DNA of 49,992 nt, taken from positions 64,001 to 113,992 of the forward strand of contig JAFQDF010000037.1 in the NCBI GenBank assembly GCA_017416185.1. Direction: 5' to 3'. Positions 26,601 through 34,144 of this stretch are shown piece after piece (the stretch's first letter is position 1; every line of letters begins with the position of its first letter). The notes beneath the pieces were generated by a model, which was not told the origin of the DNA, ran no database searches, and saw nothing but the letters and a program-made list of their open reading frames with translations. Both the position numbers and the translations under genes were made by a program. The stretch comes from Clostridia bacterium (lineage in GTDB: Bacteria > Bacillota > Clostridia > Oscillospirales > CAG-272).

Positions 26601-27580
26601 ATAGAGGTTACCGCACAGCTTACCGTCTCTGCGGGATAAGCCTTTTTAACGAGTGAAAGAAAGCTTTCAAAGGTATGGGGATTATAAGCAACGTTAAGCG
26701 AATCAAGCTTATGTGTCTCACTTGAAACACCGTAAAGCAGAGATGCATAGGACTCTGTGCAGGACGCCTTACCCTCAATTGAGGCGGAGGTACGGAGATT
26801 GAATATCTTATCTATATTAGGTGTATTTGCATCGTCAAAATACTCGCCTACACCGTCTATCTGGAATACAACAACTCTGTCGTGTGCTGATTTTTTGTTC
26901 TTAAGGGTGTTGCCGCAGCGCTCACACTCACCGCTTACAACGGTGTGTCCGAGAGCAACCGTTCTTGACTTTGAAAAAAGCTTTCCGCAATCATTGCAGG
27001 CAATAGCACTAACCTGTCCCTCGGTACAGGTGCCATACACCGTAACTTCGTTACTGCGGTTCTTGTGTTTACAGTCGGCATCAAGGGTGACATAGCTGAT
27101 ACCGTTATCCTTACAATACTGCTCGGCATAGCTTCCGCCGACTACCTGTGCGGTCATATCATCGTTACCCATAAAGGCGTTTTCGCCGATATACTCAACC
27201 GTTTCGGGTATAAACACCTTCTCCATAGAGTAACACTCGGCAAAGGCAAGAGCGCCGATATAGGTTACTGTATAAGGGATAGAAACCTCGGTCAGCTCCT
27301 CGTTACCCATAAAGGCGCCGTAGCCTATCTTCTCAAGTCTTTCGGGAAAGGCGATCCCTGTAACTCCGTAGTATGAGCAAGCCTCCTCGCCTATCTCGGT
27401 GGCATAAAGCTCACCTACCGGAAGGTCGGCACGGGCTACCCCGTCCTCAACGGGAATCTCGTCTATACGTGCTTCTTTGTTACCAATGTCGGTATAGGCT
27501 ATTTCCTCTGCACTTGCCGCAAAGGGAAAAGCGCATAAAAGCATACTAAGTATAAGAATCGTTGACAATACTCTTTTCAT
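23603..27580 (-). CDS. SLH-anchored surface protein with phosphatase-superfamily and phosphodiester-glycosidase domains
   Basis: 1325 residues with a signal peptide (1-24). Residues ~60-165 are BspA-like leucine-rich repeats. Residues ~165-228 contain CxxC pairs. Residues ~230-490 are an alkaline-phosphatase/type I phosphodiesterase-superfamily domain: FQIDGVGEYF, the nucleophile region KASCTESYASLLYG, TSDHGG and AMRGHNLD. Residues ~530-890 resemble the NAGPA/DUF2233 phosphodiester glycosidase family (AAVNGDLWM, FILDGGGSAEMVV). Residues ~900-1065 form a beta-sandwich and ~1080-1140 an InlB-like repeat. Three SLH repeats end the protein (~1145-1325). It should sit on the cell wall and attack phosphodiester-linked sugars; the substrate is unknown. 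Confidence 0.9.
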   Translation of the reverse strand: MKRVLSTILILSMLLCAFPFAASAEEIAYTDIGNKEARIDEIPVEDGVARADLPVGELYATEIGEEACSYYGVTGIAFPERLEKIGYGAFMGNEELTEVSIPYTVTYIGALAFAECYSMEKVFIPETVEYIGENAFMGNDDMTAQVVGGSYAEQYCKDNGISYVTLDADCKHKNRSNEVTVYGTCTEGQVSAIACNDCGKLFSKSRTVALGHTVVSGECERCGNTLKNKKSAHDRVVVFQIDGVGEYFDDANTPNIDKIFNLRTSASIEGKASCTESYASLLYGVSSETHKLDSLNVAYNPHTFESFLSLVKKAYPAETVSCAVTSMAIADSLIEEGVESVTDESIYDSDLADLLSKDGGYLDNNDPKVMLVQMRQTEQAAIHFEGHYGGKDYLTQLSLTDGYIGKIYDKYVELGREENTLFILTSDHGGIEGTTTVDPDGKVIFAMRGHNLDTEADFSTLKNRDAAAIALEALGVDIPYVMSSSVPADLFISEYSAYEETELAEGVTHTHIATTKHSKYDVQNFNIVEFDPSQDNLYVDVTGGGKYANKLTVVTETVENFKKNNPDKTPLAAVNGDLWMVAYAHGRIEGAGTNYNGYTDAVVKKELTLPRGFNVYNGEIITSDYMYQETPYEGQFWSFGTTAENKMVIGCPKLDITLDGSIKVDGLNRLPANNALVVYSDKGCLNNYALDDAYELLIKTNGYTVKHGEKISGEIVAIYDKNTADNPTMQDDYIILTARGTAVEKIYKYKIGDEITLDFTLTEKFGRDTEIWQNVTNATGGHMPFVVDGMKNETGTTNNYPVTIVGIKNDGNVVFITNDGRQPGFSTGLDFDMYWDLADEYDLNTAFILDGGGSAEMVVLDEGQYKVTGKPSDGKERTVVNSVILSVGKERRVETNEVKKPSEHLDLVTIHFAASEARDLVPNMGQLVAETVEDGLKFTVDNYHNAANMIFSFGHPTKSLSVEEYPYLVIDMKVDAVYDSAFIHMPLYATTGNRYGISQECFVKFIDAYNDGQFHKYIIDLSGFKGNLNTLNLSFMEVNGIKVQDGDTVTIHSFRFARDIDEANTLAGKGQYKSFKVDFYDMNGKLISSKRVVQGRKYNDFPSSEVAPYIFNCWQFEDGEEITETDVVNITEDTAIYMNATTPFTDVKTGVWYTDGIMEAVKAGYFSGMTPDSFQPNGNLTRAQFVLVLAKIDGVDLTKYENKTTPFKDVIKGAWYAPAVAWAYENGYTGGMSADTFGTNQNITREQLARFFYVYAEKNGIDVSGRADLSTFTDAASISGWARDCVEWAVDAGLISGMSPTTIGPRGNATRAQAARICVSFGKLI

Positions 27581-27610
27581 ATGGATATCTCCTTATGTAA
27601 TATTAAATTA

Positions 27611-27639
27611 ATAATAACATAATTTCTAATATATTTCAA
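27611..27639 (-). promoter_or_regulatory. Promoter of the SLH protein gene
   Basis: TTGAAA (27639-27634), 17 bases and TATTAT (27616-27611), with extended TGt, precede the gene. A ribosome site AAGGAGA lies just before the ATG. Confidence 0.75.
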
Positions 27640-27669
27640 TAAAAACTGAAAAATTGTGACATATTGCCA

Positions 27670-27698
27670 TTGACACATTATAATTATAATGGTAAAAT
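27670..27698 (+). promoter_or_regulatory. Promoter of the dehydrogenase-aldolase-PHP operon
   Basis: TTGACA (27670-27675), a 17-base spacer and TAAAAT (27693-27698) give a leader of about 80 bases. The spacer contains the palindromic run ATTATAATTATAAT, which could bind a regulator. Confidence 0.75.
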
Positions 27699-27726
27699 TA
27701 ATTTGTATATTTATGTTTAACATTAA

Positions 27727-27770
27727 CTTTGTCCGTTCCCCAAAAGACAAAGCGAAATTTATAACGGGGA
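27727..27770 (+). promoter_or_regulatory. Possible pseudoknot in the operon leader, next to the ribosome site
   Basis: CTTTGTC (27727-27733) pairs with GACAAAG (27746-27752). The loop bases TCCCC (27737-27741) can pair with GGGGA (27766-27770), which directly abuts the AAAGG ribosome site (27772-27776). This is an H-type pseudoknot arrangement able to hide the site. It matches no riboswitch class I can name. Confidence 0.35.
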
Positions 27771-27785
27771 GAAAGGTTCGAAAAT

Positions 27786-29048
27786 ATGAAGACCAAAGCG
27801 GTTCGTATTTACGGCACAAATGATTTAAGACTGGAAGAGTTTGAGCTTCCTGCAATCAAGGATGATGAGATCCTTGCTCACGTTATTTCCGACTCTATCT
27901 GTATGTCCTCTCACAAGGCAGCTATCCAGGGTCCTAACCACAAGAGAGTTCCCGATGACGTTGCAGAAAATCCCGTTATCATCGGTCACGAGTTCTGCGG
28001 CGAGATCGTAGAGGTTGGCGCTAAATGGGCTGACCAGTTCAAGCCCGGTGACAAGTTCGCTATCCAGCCTGCTATGAACTACAAGGGCAGTCTTGCTGCT
28101 CCCGGCTACAGCTATCAGTATATCGGCGGCGATGCTACCTACGTTATCATCCCCCACGAGGTTATGGAGACAGGCTGTCTTCTCAGCTACAACTCCGACG
28201 CATACTTCTACGGTTCTCTTGCTGAGCCTATGAGTTGTATCGTTGGCGGTTACCACGCTAACTACCACACCACCGCAGGCAGCTACGTTCACGATATGGG
28301 TATCGTTGAGGGCGGTAACTGCGCAATTCTCGCAGGTGCAGGTCCTATGGGTCTGGGCGCTATCGACTACGCTATCCACTGTGACCGTAAGCCCGCACTC
28401 GTTGTTGTAACAGACCTTGACACCGCTCGTCTTGAGAGAGCAGCACAGATCCTCTCTCCCGAGGAAGCAGCTAAGAACGGAGTTAAGCTTCTTTACGTTA
28501 ATACTTCCGAGTATGAAGATCCCGATGCTTACCTTATGAGCCTTACCGACGGCAAGGGCTACAACGACGTATTCGTATACGCTCCCGTTAAGCCTGTTGT
28601 TGAGATGGGCGACAGACTCCTTGCACGTGACGGTTGTCTCAACTTCTTTGCAGGTCCTACAAAGACAGATTTCTCCGCAATGTTCAACTTCTACAACGTT
28701 CACTACTCCTCAACTCATATCTGCGGTACAAGTGGCGGTAACACAGACGATATGAAGGAGTCTATAGCTATGATGGAGACAGGCAAGATCAATCCTGCCG
28801 CTATGATCACCCACGTTGGCGGTCTTAACTCCGTTATCGAGACGACCCTCAACCTTCCCAAGATCCCCGGCGGTAAGAAGCTTGTTTATACCAACAAGGA
28901 TATGCCTATGGTTGCTATCGCTGATTTTGCAGAGCTTGGTAAGACAGACAAGTTCTACGCTGACCTTGACGCTATCGTTTCCGCTAACAACGGTCTCTGG
29001 TGCCTCGAGGCTGAGAAGTACGTTCTTGCTAACGCGAAGGACATTTAA
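27786..29048 (+). CDS. Zinc-dependent medium-chain dehydrogenase (sorbose-1-phosphate-reductase-like)
   Basis: The 420-residue protein is a zinc MDR dehydrogenase. The N-terminal catalytic domain has the zinc region DSICMSSHKAA and GHEFCGEIVEVG. The Rossmann part has AGAGPMGLGAIDYA. It is longer than simple alcohol dehydrogenases and resembles L-sorbose-1-phosphate reductase-type enzymes acting on ketose or polyol phosphates. It is the first gene of an operon with an aldolase/SDR fusion and a PHP protein. Codon choice is strongly biased to GGC/GGT, AAG and TTC, unlike most neighbours, which suggests high expression. The exact substrate is unknown. Confidence 0.85.
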   Translation: MKTKAVRIYGTNDLRLEEFELPAIKDDEILAHVISDSICMSSHKAAIQGPNHKRVPDDVAENPVIIGHEFCGEIVEVGAKWADQFKPGDKFAIQPAMNYKGSLAAPGYSYQYIGGDATYVIIPHEVMETGCLLSYNSDAYFYGSLAEPMSCIVGGYHANYHTTAGSYVHDMGIVEGGNCAILAGAGPMGLGAIDYAIHCDRKPALVVVTDLDTARLERAAQILSPEEAAKNGVKLLYVNTSEYEDPDAYLMSLTDGKGYNDVFVYAPVKPVVEMGDRLLARDGCLNFFAGPTKTDFSAMFNFYNVHYSSTHICGTSGGNTDDMKESIAMMETGKINPAAMITHVGGLNSVIETTLNLPKIPGGKKLVYTNKDMPMVAIADFAELGKTDKFYADLDAIVSANNGLWCLEAEKYVLANAKDI

Positions 29049-29124
29049 GTGCAAGGTGCACAGTGCAAAATGCAAAGTTAAGGAGGAAAATAGTTGACCG
29101 AGTCAACTATTTTCTACCTTTAAT
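29049..29124 (+). repeat. Heptad-plus-hairpin element after the dehydrogenase gene
   Basis: Seven-base units (GTGCAAG, GTGCACA, GTGCAAA, ATGCAAA) start right at the stop codon, followed by GTTAAGGAGG. A perfect 12-base hairpin comes next (AAAATAGTTGAC, 29087-29098, with 29102-29113), then a degraded mirror tail (CCTTTAATTCC). It separates two genes of one operon, so it is probably read through or processed. Confidence 0.75.
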
Positions 29125-29159
29125 TCCTAATTTTTATAGACTGAAAGGAAATAAAACCA

Positions 29160-31073
29160 ATGTTAGATATGCAGTTAAAGGCGCTTGCCGAAATGTCCAA
29201 CAAGTACGGCTCTGATTCCGAGTACGTTCTTGCAGGCGGCGGTAACACCTCCTTTAAAAATGACGAATTTCTCTTCATCAAGGGCTCGGGTACCGCACTT
29301 GCTACCATCAAGCCCGATGAGTTTGTAAAGATGGAAAGAGCGCTCCTCAACGAGATCAGAACAAAGAAGTATTCCGACGTTGAGGCTGAGTGCGAAGCAG
29401 AGGTTCTTGAAGATATGATGAACGCACGTGTTAAGGGTGAGACCCGCCGTCCCAGCGTTGAGACAGTTCTTCACGACCTTCTTGAGTACAAGTACGTGCT
29501 GCACCTCCATCCCGCATCTGTAAACGGTATCACCTGTTCAAAGAACGGTGCCGAGACTATTGCAAGACTCTTCCCTTCCGCTGTTTGGGTTGCTAACTCC
29601 AAGCCCGGTTATACTCTTGCTATGCTCTGTATGAAGACTCTTGAGGAGGGCAAGGCTAAGACAGGCGTATGCCCCAACCTTATCTTCCTTGAAAATCACG
29701 GCGTATTCTTTGCCGCTGATACCACAGAGGAGCTTGACGTTATCGTTGCTGACGTTATGGGCAAGATCAAGGCAGAGATCAAGGATACCCCCGATTTCAC
29801 CACAGTTGAGTATGACGTTGACAAGGTTACCGCAGTTGCTCCCGTTCTTCGTATGCTCGTTGGCGAGGGCGGCCCTGCTTCGGTTATCTTCTCTACCTCC
29901 AAGGCAGTTCTTGACTATGATCCCGAGACAAAGAGCTTTACTCCCGACCATATCGTATACTGCAAGGCTGCTCCCCTTATCCTCGCTGACGGCGACGACG
30001 TTGTGGCAAAATTCAATGAATACAAGGCAGCTAACGGCTATGCTCCTAAAGTAGCATACTACAGAGGTCTTGGTATGTTCGCTATGGCTGATACATACAA
30101 GAACGCAAAGACTGCTGAGATCGTGTTCCAGGATGCTATCAAGATCAGCGTATTTGCAAAGTCCTTCGGCGGTGTTTCCACTATGCCCGAATGGCTTGAG
30201 ACATTTATAATCAACTGGGAGGTTGAGAGCTATAGAGCAAAGGTAAGCCTTGCTGCAGGCGGCGCAAAGCGTCTTGACAAGAAGGTCGTTATCGTTACCG
30301 GCGGTGCTCAGGGCTTCGGTCTCGGTATTGCAGAGGAGCTTGCGGCTAACGGTGCTTACGTAGCTATCGCAGATATGAACTATGACGGTGCTAAGGCTGC
30401 CGCAGACAAGTTCCCCAACGCTATGGCTGTTGCGGTTAACGTAACCGACGAAGCAAGCGTTAAGGCAATGGTTGACGCAGTAGTTGTAAACTACGGCGGT
30501 CTTGACCTCTTTGTAAACAACGCAGGTATCGCAAAGGCAGGAAGCCTTGAGGAAATGCAGAAGGGTACACTTGAATTCGTTACCGCAGTAAACTACACTG
30601 GCTACTTCCTCTGCGCTAAATACGCATCCAGAGTTATGAAGCTCCAGCACTCCGTTGCTCCCGACTATATGATGGATATCGTTGAGAACAACTCCAAGTC
30701 CGGTCTTGAGGGCTCCAACAAGAACTTTGCATACTCCGGCTCTAAGTTCGGCGGTATCGGTCTTACAGCATCCTTTGCTATGGAGCTTGCTCCCTACAAC
30801 ATCAAGGTAAACGCTGTTTGTCCCGGTAACTATCTTGACGGCCCCCTGTGGTCCGATCCCGAAAAGGGTCTGTTCGTTCAGTACCTCAACGCAGGCAAGG
30901 TTCCCGGTGCAAAGACCGTTGAGGATGTTAGAAAGTTCTATATGTCCAAGGTTCCCCTGAACCGCGGCTGTCTGCCCGTTGACGTAGCACGTGCTATTAT
31001 GTACTGCGTAGAGCAGAAGTACGAGACAGGACAGGCAATTCCCGTAACAGGCGGACAGGTTATGTTACATTAA
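29160..31073 (+). CDS. Bifunctional class II aldolase / short-chain dehydrogenase
   Basis: 637 residues. The N-terminal ~380 are a class II (fuculose/rhamnulose-phosphate type) aldolase, with a zinc-site segment VLHLHPASVNGITCS and a phosphate-site segment GGGNTSFK. The rest is an SDR: TGGAQGFGLGIAEEL, NNAGIAKAG, and the Tyr/Lys pair in YSGSKFGG. Fusions of this build cleave a deoxy-sugar ketose phosphate and reduce or oxidise the aldehyde product, as RhaD-type fusions do. The ribosome site AAAGGA precedes the ATG. Codon bias matches the upstream dehydrogenase. The sugar is unknown. Confidence 0.9.
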   Translation: MLDMQLKALAEMSNKYGSDSEYVLAGGGNTSFKNDEFLFIKGSGTALATIKPDEFVKMERALLNEIRTKKYSDVEAECEAEVLEDMMNARVKGETRRPSVETVLHDLLEYKYVLHLHPASVNGITCSKNGAETIARLFPSAVWVANSKPGYTLAMLCMKTLEEGKAKTGVCPNLIFLENHGVFFAADTTEELDVIVADVMGKIKAEIKDTPDFTTVEYDVDKVTAVAPVLRMLVGEGGPASVIFSTSKAVLDYDPETKSFTPDHIVYCKAAPLILADGDDVVAKFNEYKAANGYAPKVAYYRGLGMFAMADTYKNAKTAEIVFQDAIKISVFAKSFGGVSTMPEWLETFIINWEVESYRAKVSLAAGGAKRLDKKVVIVTGGAQGFGLGIAEELAANGAYVAIADMNYDGAKAAADKFPNAMAVAVNVTDEASVKAMVDAVVVNYGGLDLFVNNAGIAKAGSLEEMQKGTLEFVTAVNYTGYFLCAKYASRVMKLQHSVAPDYMMDIVENNSKSGLEGSNKNFAYSGSKFGGIGLTASFAMELAPYNIKVNAVCPGNYLDGPLWSDPEKGLFVQYLNAGKVPGAKTVEDVRKFYMSKVPLNRGCLPVDVARAIMYCVEQKYETGQAIPVTGGQVMLH

Positions 31074-31201
31074 TTCCTGTGGAATTAATGTAACAGTGAA
31101 AAGTGAAGAGTGAAAAGTGAAAAGTTACGGTTGAAAACCGCCAAGCGGTTTTCTTCCTTAATTATTCATTATTCATTATTCATCATTCATTATTCATTAA
31201 A
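31063..31201 (+). repeat. Stop-codon hairpin and double heptad element between aldolase and PHP genes
   Basis: A perfect 15-base stem (31063-31077 with 31081-31095, 3-base loop) folds over the aldolase stop codon. Next come GTGAAAA-type heptads, GTTACGGTTG, a 9-base hairpin (GAAAACCGC, 31133-31141, with 31145-31153), then CTTCCTTAATTA and ATTCATT-type heptads up to the next ribosome site. Reverse-complemented, the right half again reads heptads, AATTAAGGAAG, hairpin. Confidence 0.75.
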
Positions 31202-31216
31202 TAAGTTGAGGTAATT

Positions 31217-32326
31217 ATGGCTACTTATGTAAACAATCATATTCACACTATATATTCCTTCTCCCCCTACACTCCTACTACTGCTGTTGAAGCGGCTAAG
31301 AAAAACGGTCTTAAGACCGCAGGTATTATGGACCACGACTCTGTAGGCGGAGCAAAGGAGTTTATCGAGGCAGGCAAAAAGTACGATATGCCTGTAACCG
31401 TGGGTGTTGAGTGCCGTGTTGATATGTCAAAAACCAGACTCAACGGCAAGCGCATCAACAACCCCGACCAGAAGTCTGTTGCATACGTTGCTATGCACGG
31501 CATCCCCCACCAGAACATCGACAAGGTAGACGCATTCTTTGCACCCTACCGTGAAAAGAGAAATATCCGTAACGCTAAAATGTGCGAGAACATCACCGAG
31601 ATCACAAAGGCTTACGGTATCACTCTTGACTTTGAAACCGACGTCAAGCCTCTGGCTACCTCTACCGTAACAGAGAGACACATCCTCTATGCTCTTGCAA
31701 AGAAGATCACCGCGGCTTATACCACCCCCGAGGAGGCAGTTGACTTCATCGAGAACAAGATGGGTATAGCGCTTTCCGAAAAGGTTAAGGGTCAGATACT
31801 TGCAGGCCGTGAGACCCCCGAGTTCTACGAGTACGATATTCTCGGCGCCCTTAAGGGCAATATGGTTGAGAAGTTCTATGTTGACGCAACCGACGAACTT
31901 CCCGACGTTACCGAATTTATCAAGATGGTTCACGAGAACGGCGGCTGTGCGGCTTACGCATATCTTGGTGACGTTGGCGACTCTGTTACCGGCGACAAGA
32001 AGGCACAGAAGTTTGAGGACGACTATATCGACCTTCTCTTTGACGTAATCAAGGAGCTTGGCTTTGATGCAGTAACCTTTATGCCTACCCGTAACACTAT
32101 GGAGCAGCTCGATCGCATTATGAGTCTCTGCGATCAGCACGGCTTCTTCCAGATAAGCGGTGAGGACATCAACTCTCCCCGTCAGTCCTTTATCTGCAAG
32201 GCTTACGAGAACCCCAAGTTCGACCACCTTGTAAAGGCAGCCTTCACTCTCATCGACTACGAGAACGAGGCAAGCGAGGACATCGAGGCAGCACAGAAGA
32301 AGTATTCTGAAATGTTCAGGGGGTAA
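31217..32326 (+). CDS. PHP-domain metal-dependent hydrolase
   Basis: The 369-residue protein has the PHP metal signatures NNHIHTIYS (His8, His10), GIMDHDSVGG and GVECRVDM. PHP proteins are phosphoesterases, including histidinol phosphatases and sugar phosphatases. It is longer than the usual HisK, and its context is the sugar operon, so a phosphatase acting on a sugar phosphate is more likely. It could still supply the histidinol-phosphatase missing from the his array. Codon use matches its two operon partners. Its last codons form part of a small hairpin. Confidence 0.8.
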   Translation: MATYVNNHIHTIYSFSPYTPTTAVEAAKKNGLKTAGIMDHDSVGGAKEFIEAGKKYDMPVTVGVECRVDMSKTRLNGKRINNPDQKSVAYVAMHGIPHQNIDKVDAFFAPYREKRNIRNAKMCENITEITKAYGITLDFETDVKPLATSTVTERHILYALAKKITAAYTTPEEAVDFIENKMGIALSEKVKGQILAGRETPEFYEYDILGALKGNMVEKFYVDATDELPDVTEFIKMVHENGGCAAYAYLGDVGDSVTGDKKAQKFEDDYIDLLFDVIKELGFDAVTFMPTRNTMEQLDRIMSLCDQHGFFQISGEDINSPRQSFICKAYENPKFDHLVKAAFTLIDYENEASEDIEAAQKKYSEMFRG

Positions 32327-32395
32327 GTTACCCCTGCCATACTGCGCACGTCAGTACAACAAGGGCGAAGCAAACCACACGTAATATTATTATAT
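32318..32395 (+). repeat. Second repeat family, copy 1 (GGGG-AAGTT-CCCC with CATACTGCGC)
   Basis: GGGGT-AAGTT-ACCCC spans the PHP stop codon and is followed by CATACTGCGC and later CAAACCACACG. The same blocks in the same order occur after uvrA at 47948-48020, so both are copies of one dispersed element. Confidence 0.65.
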
Positions 32396-32399
32396 GAAC

Positions 32400-32428
32400 A
32401 AAACGGACGAATAAATTTCGTCCGTTTT
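32400..32428. terminator. Bidirectional terminator
   Basis: AAAACGGACGA and its complement flank a 7-base loop and are followed by T5 on the plus strand. It serves the sugar operon and the convergent membrane-protein gene. Confidence 0.85.
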
Positions 32429-33486
32429 TATGTTAACATATCATAGAATTCATCAAATATAGGGTCATCTACCTTAACCACAACATAGCCGTGCATATAG
32501 GAATAATCTATATATCCGTCTGAAAAAAGAACCAGCTCTACGGTTGAACCGTCCTTCATTTTGACGTGTAGTGCTTTATGCTCTCTCGGATAGAACCGCT
32601 CACCCGGCTTAAGCTCGTATTCAGTAAACTCTGAAACCATAAGCTTATCGACAAGATCCGAAAATACACTTACAGATTTCTTTGACAGCTCTTTTTGTTC
32701 GGTCTGATCTTCATATATGTTCCCGTTTTCGTCAGAACATGCATAATATACCTTGTCATAATTGCCTTTAATGTTCAGCCTCTGTGAACCGTAAAGATCT
32801 TCCCCTGTTGCAAGTGTAATATCATTTACACATTCAAAGAATGCTATAAATTCGCACCCATCGTACATATCCGAAATACAGATACGAAAGGCGGGGTTAT
32901 AACCCTTGACTGTGTATACGTCTCCGGTAACGTTTGATGTAAAATCCTCGGTCAGGTCTACAGGCTCATACTCATCTCCTGGTACAACTATACAACAATC
33001 AGAATAATTCCCTTTGGCTGTTCCCAGATATGCTTCTTTGTAGTTTTCTTTTTCATTCTGATCGCACCAAATGTATTCTGCTTGGGTATATACCTTACCA
33101 CCGTAGACCACAAACCCTATCATATCTATCATAGCACCCGATTCGGGCGGCTCTAATTCTATTGCCGGGATATATATTCCCTCATCCGGTTCGTCGATTT
33201 GATCCCAAGGGAAAGCAGATGATGTGCTGAGAGTAATTCTTTCGGTGGTATCGTTATTAACGGTAGTCGTATCCGCAGGTGTAACTTGAACAGGCGGAGG
33301 TATCTCCGGCTCGTTTATCATCATTGGAACGGCTATACAAGTACAGATTGCGATCATTACAGCAACGGCAAGTACCGCATATGCCTTTTTAGGCATTGCC
33401 GCTTTAGGCTCTTGCATTGCATTTATGCGTATGCTTTCCTTGTCGGGCATATGATTATTTACTGCTTCTCTTATTATTTCCTTCAT
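32428..33486 (-). CDS. Single-pass membrane protein, probable partner of the ECF sigma factor
   Basis: 352 residues: a short cytoplasmic N-terminus, one membrane segment at about 33-57 (KAYAVLAVAVMIAICTCIAV) and a large extracytoplasmic domain with no family I recognise. The start overlaps the sigma-factor stop by 4 bases. This order and topology are those of anti-sigma factors, where the short N-terminal arm holds sigma and the outer domain senses a signal. That role is inferred; no zinc anti-sigma motif is visible. Confidence 0.75.
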   Translation of the reverse strand: MKEIIREAVNNHMPDKESIRINAMQEPKAAMPKKAYAVLAVAVMIAICTCIAVPMMINEPEIPPPVQVTPADTTTVNNDTTERITLSTSSAFPWDQIDEPDEGIYIPAIELEPPESGAMIDMIGFVVYGGKVYTQAEYIWCDQNEKENYKEAYLGTAKGNYSDCCIVVPGDEYEPVDLTEDFTSNVTGDVYTVKGYNPAFRICISDMYDGCEFIAFFECVNDITLATGEDLYGSQRLNIKGNYDKVYYACSDENGNIYEDQTEQKELSKKSVSVFSDLVDKLMVSEFTEYELKPGERFYPREHKALHVKMKDGSTVELVLFSDGYIDYSYMHGYVVVKVDDPIFDEFYDMLT

Positions 33487-33998
33487 TTCAGATCCTCCAT
33501 TTCACGGAGCTCACCGAGGGTTCGGTAGAGCTTGTTCTTGACGTAGCTTTCTTTCACGTCAAGGGCTTTGGCTATCTCCGATATCGTCATATCAAGAGAA
33601 AAGTACATACAAAAGATCTTTTGTGTTATTTGCGGCTTTGAAAAAATATGCCTGTCCACCTCTTCTACCGTCAGCTTGTCTATGACAGCATTTTCAAGGT
33701 CAAAACCGTCCTCACTGAATACATCCTCGATTTCGTTTATGCTCATATTGTTACGAATACGCTCAAAAAACGAATAGTGACGGTATACCTTGGACTTAGC
33801 TATCTTACGGACAAAGGCACCGGTATCCTTTATGTAATCAGCTCCTCTGCGGCATATCACAGTATAAAGCTCGGTATAGGTCTCCTGCAGAATGTCGGCT
33901 ATGTCCTCGGTATTATGGCATTTTGCCGTTACGTATATAAGGGTGGCACGGTAGGTGGAATCGTATATTTGATTGAATATTCTGTCAAACTCCCGCAT
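33483..33998 (-). CDS. ECF-type RNA polymerase sigma factor
   Basis: 171 residues from the ATG at 33998, which has AAAGGCGG upstream; the longer frame to 34064 lacks a good ribosome site. Sigma region 2 is seen in IADILQETYTELYTVICRRGADYIKDTGAFVRKIAKS. Region 4 HTH is seen in MYFSLDMTISEIAKALDVKESYVKNKLYRTL. It is coupled to the membrane protein downstream. Upstream, TGAAAC and CCGACA about 14 bases apart may be its own ECF promoter, but that is weak. Target genes may be in the surrounding island. Confidence 0.85.
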   Translation of the reverse strand: MREFDRIFNQIYDSTYRATLIYVTAKCHNTEDIADILQETYTELYTVICRRGADYIKDTGAFVRKIAKSKVYRHYSFFERIRNNMSINEIEDVFSEDGFDLENAVIDKLTVEEVDRHIFSKPQITQKIFCMYFSLDMTISEIAKALDVKESYVKNKLYRTLGELREMEDLK

Positions 33999-34089
33999 AT
34001 CTTCACCGCCTTTCACCCTATATGTGTCGGAAATTAAGGAAATAGTTTCAAATATAATATACATTTTTTTATTTATATTTGCAATACCC

Positions 34090-34118
34090 TTGAAATAAAA
34101 AATATCTTGTGTTAAAAT
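34090..34118 (+). promoter_or_regulatory. Promoter of the SGNH-kinase gene pair
   Basis: TTGAAA (34090-34095), 17 bases and TAAAAT (34113-34118) lie about 27 bases before the start. GTGAGG is the ribosome site. Confidence 0.7.
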
Positions 34119-34144
34119 ACGATAAAATAAGTGAGGTCATAATG

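Noticed and set aside
29538..30650. A 370-codon minus-strand frame opposite the aldolase/SDR gene
   Set aside because: The biased codon use of the real gene leaves the reverse frame free of stops. No domain or start signal is present.
31217..32326. Calling the PHP protein HisK, to fill the gap in histidine synthesis
   Set aside because: It is about 100 residues longer than typical HisK, and the operon context is sugar metabolism; left as a possibility only.
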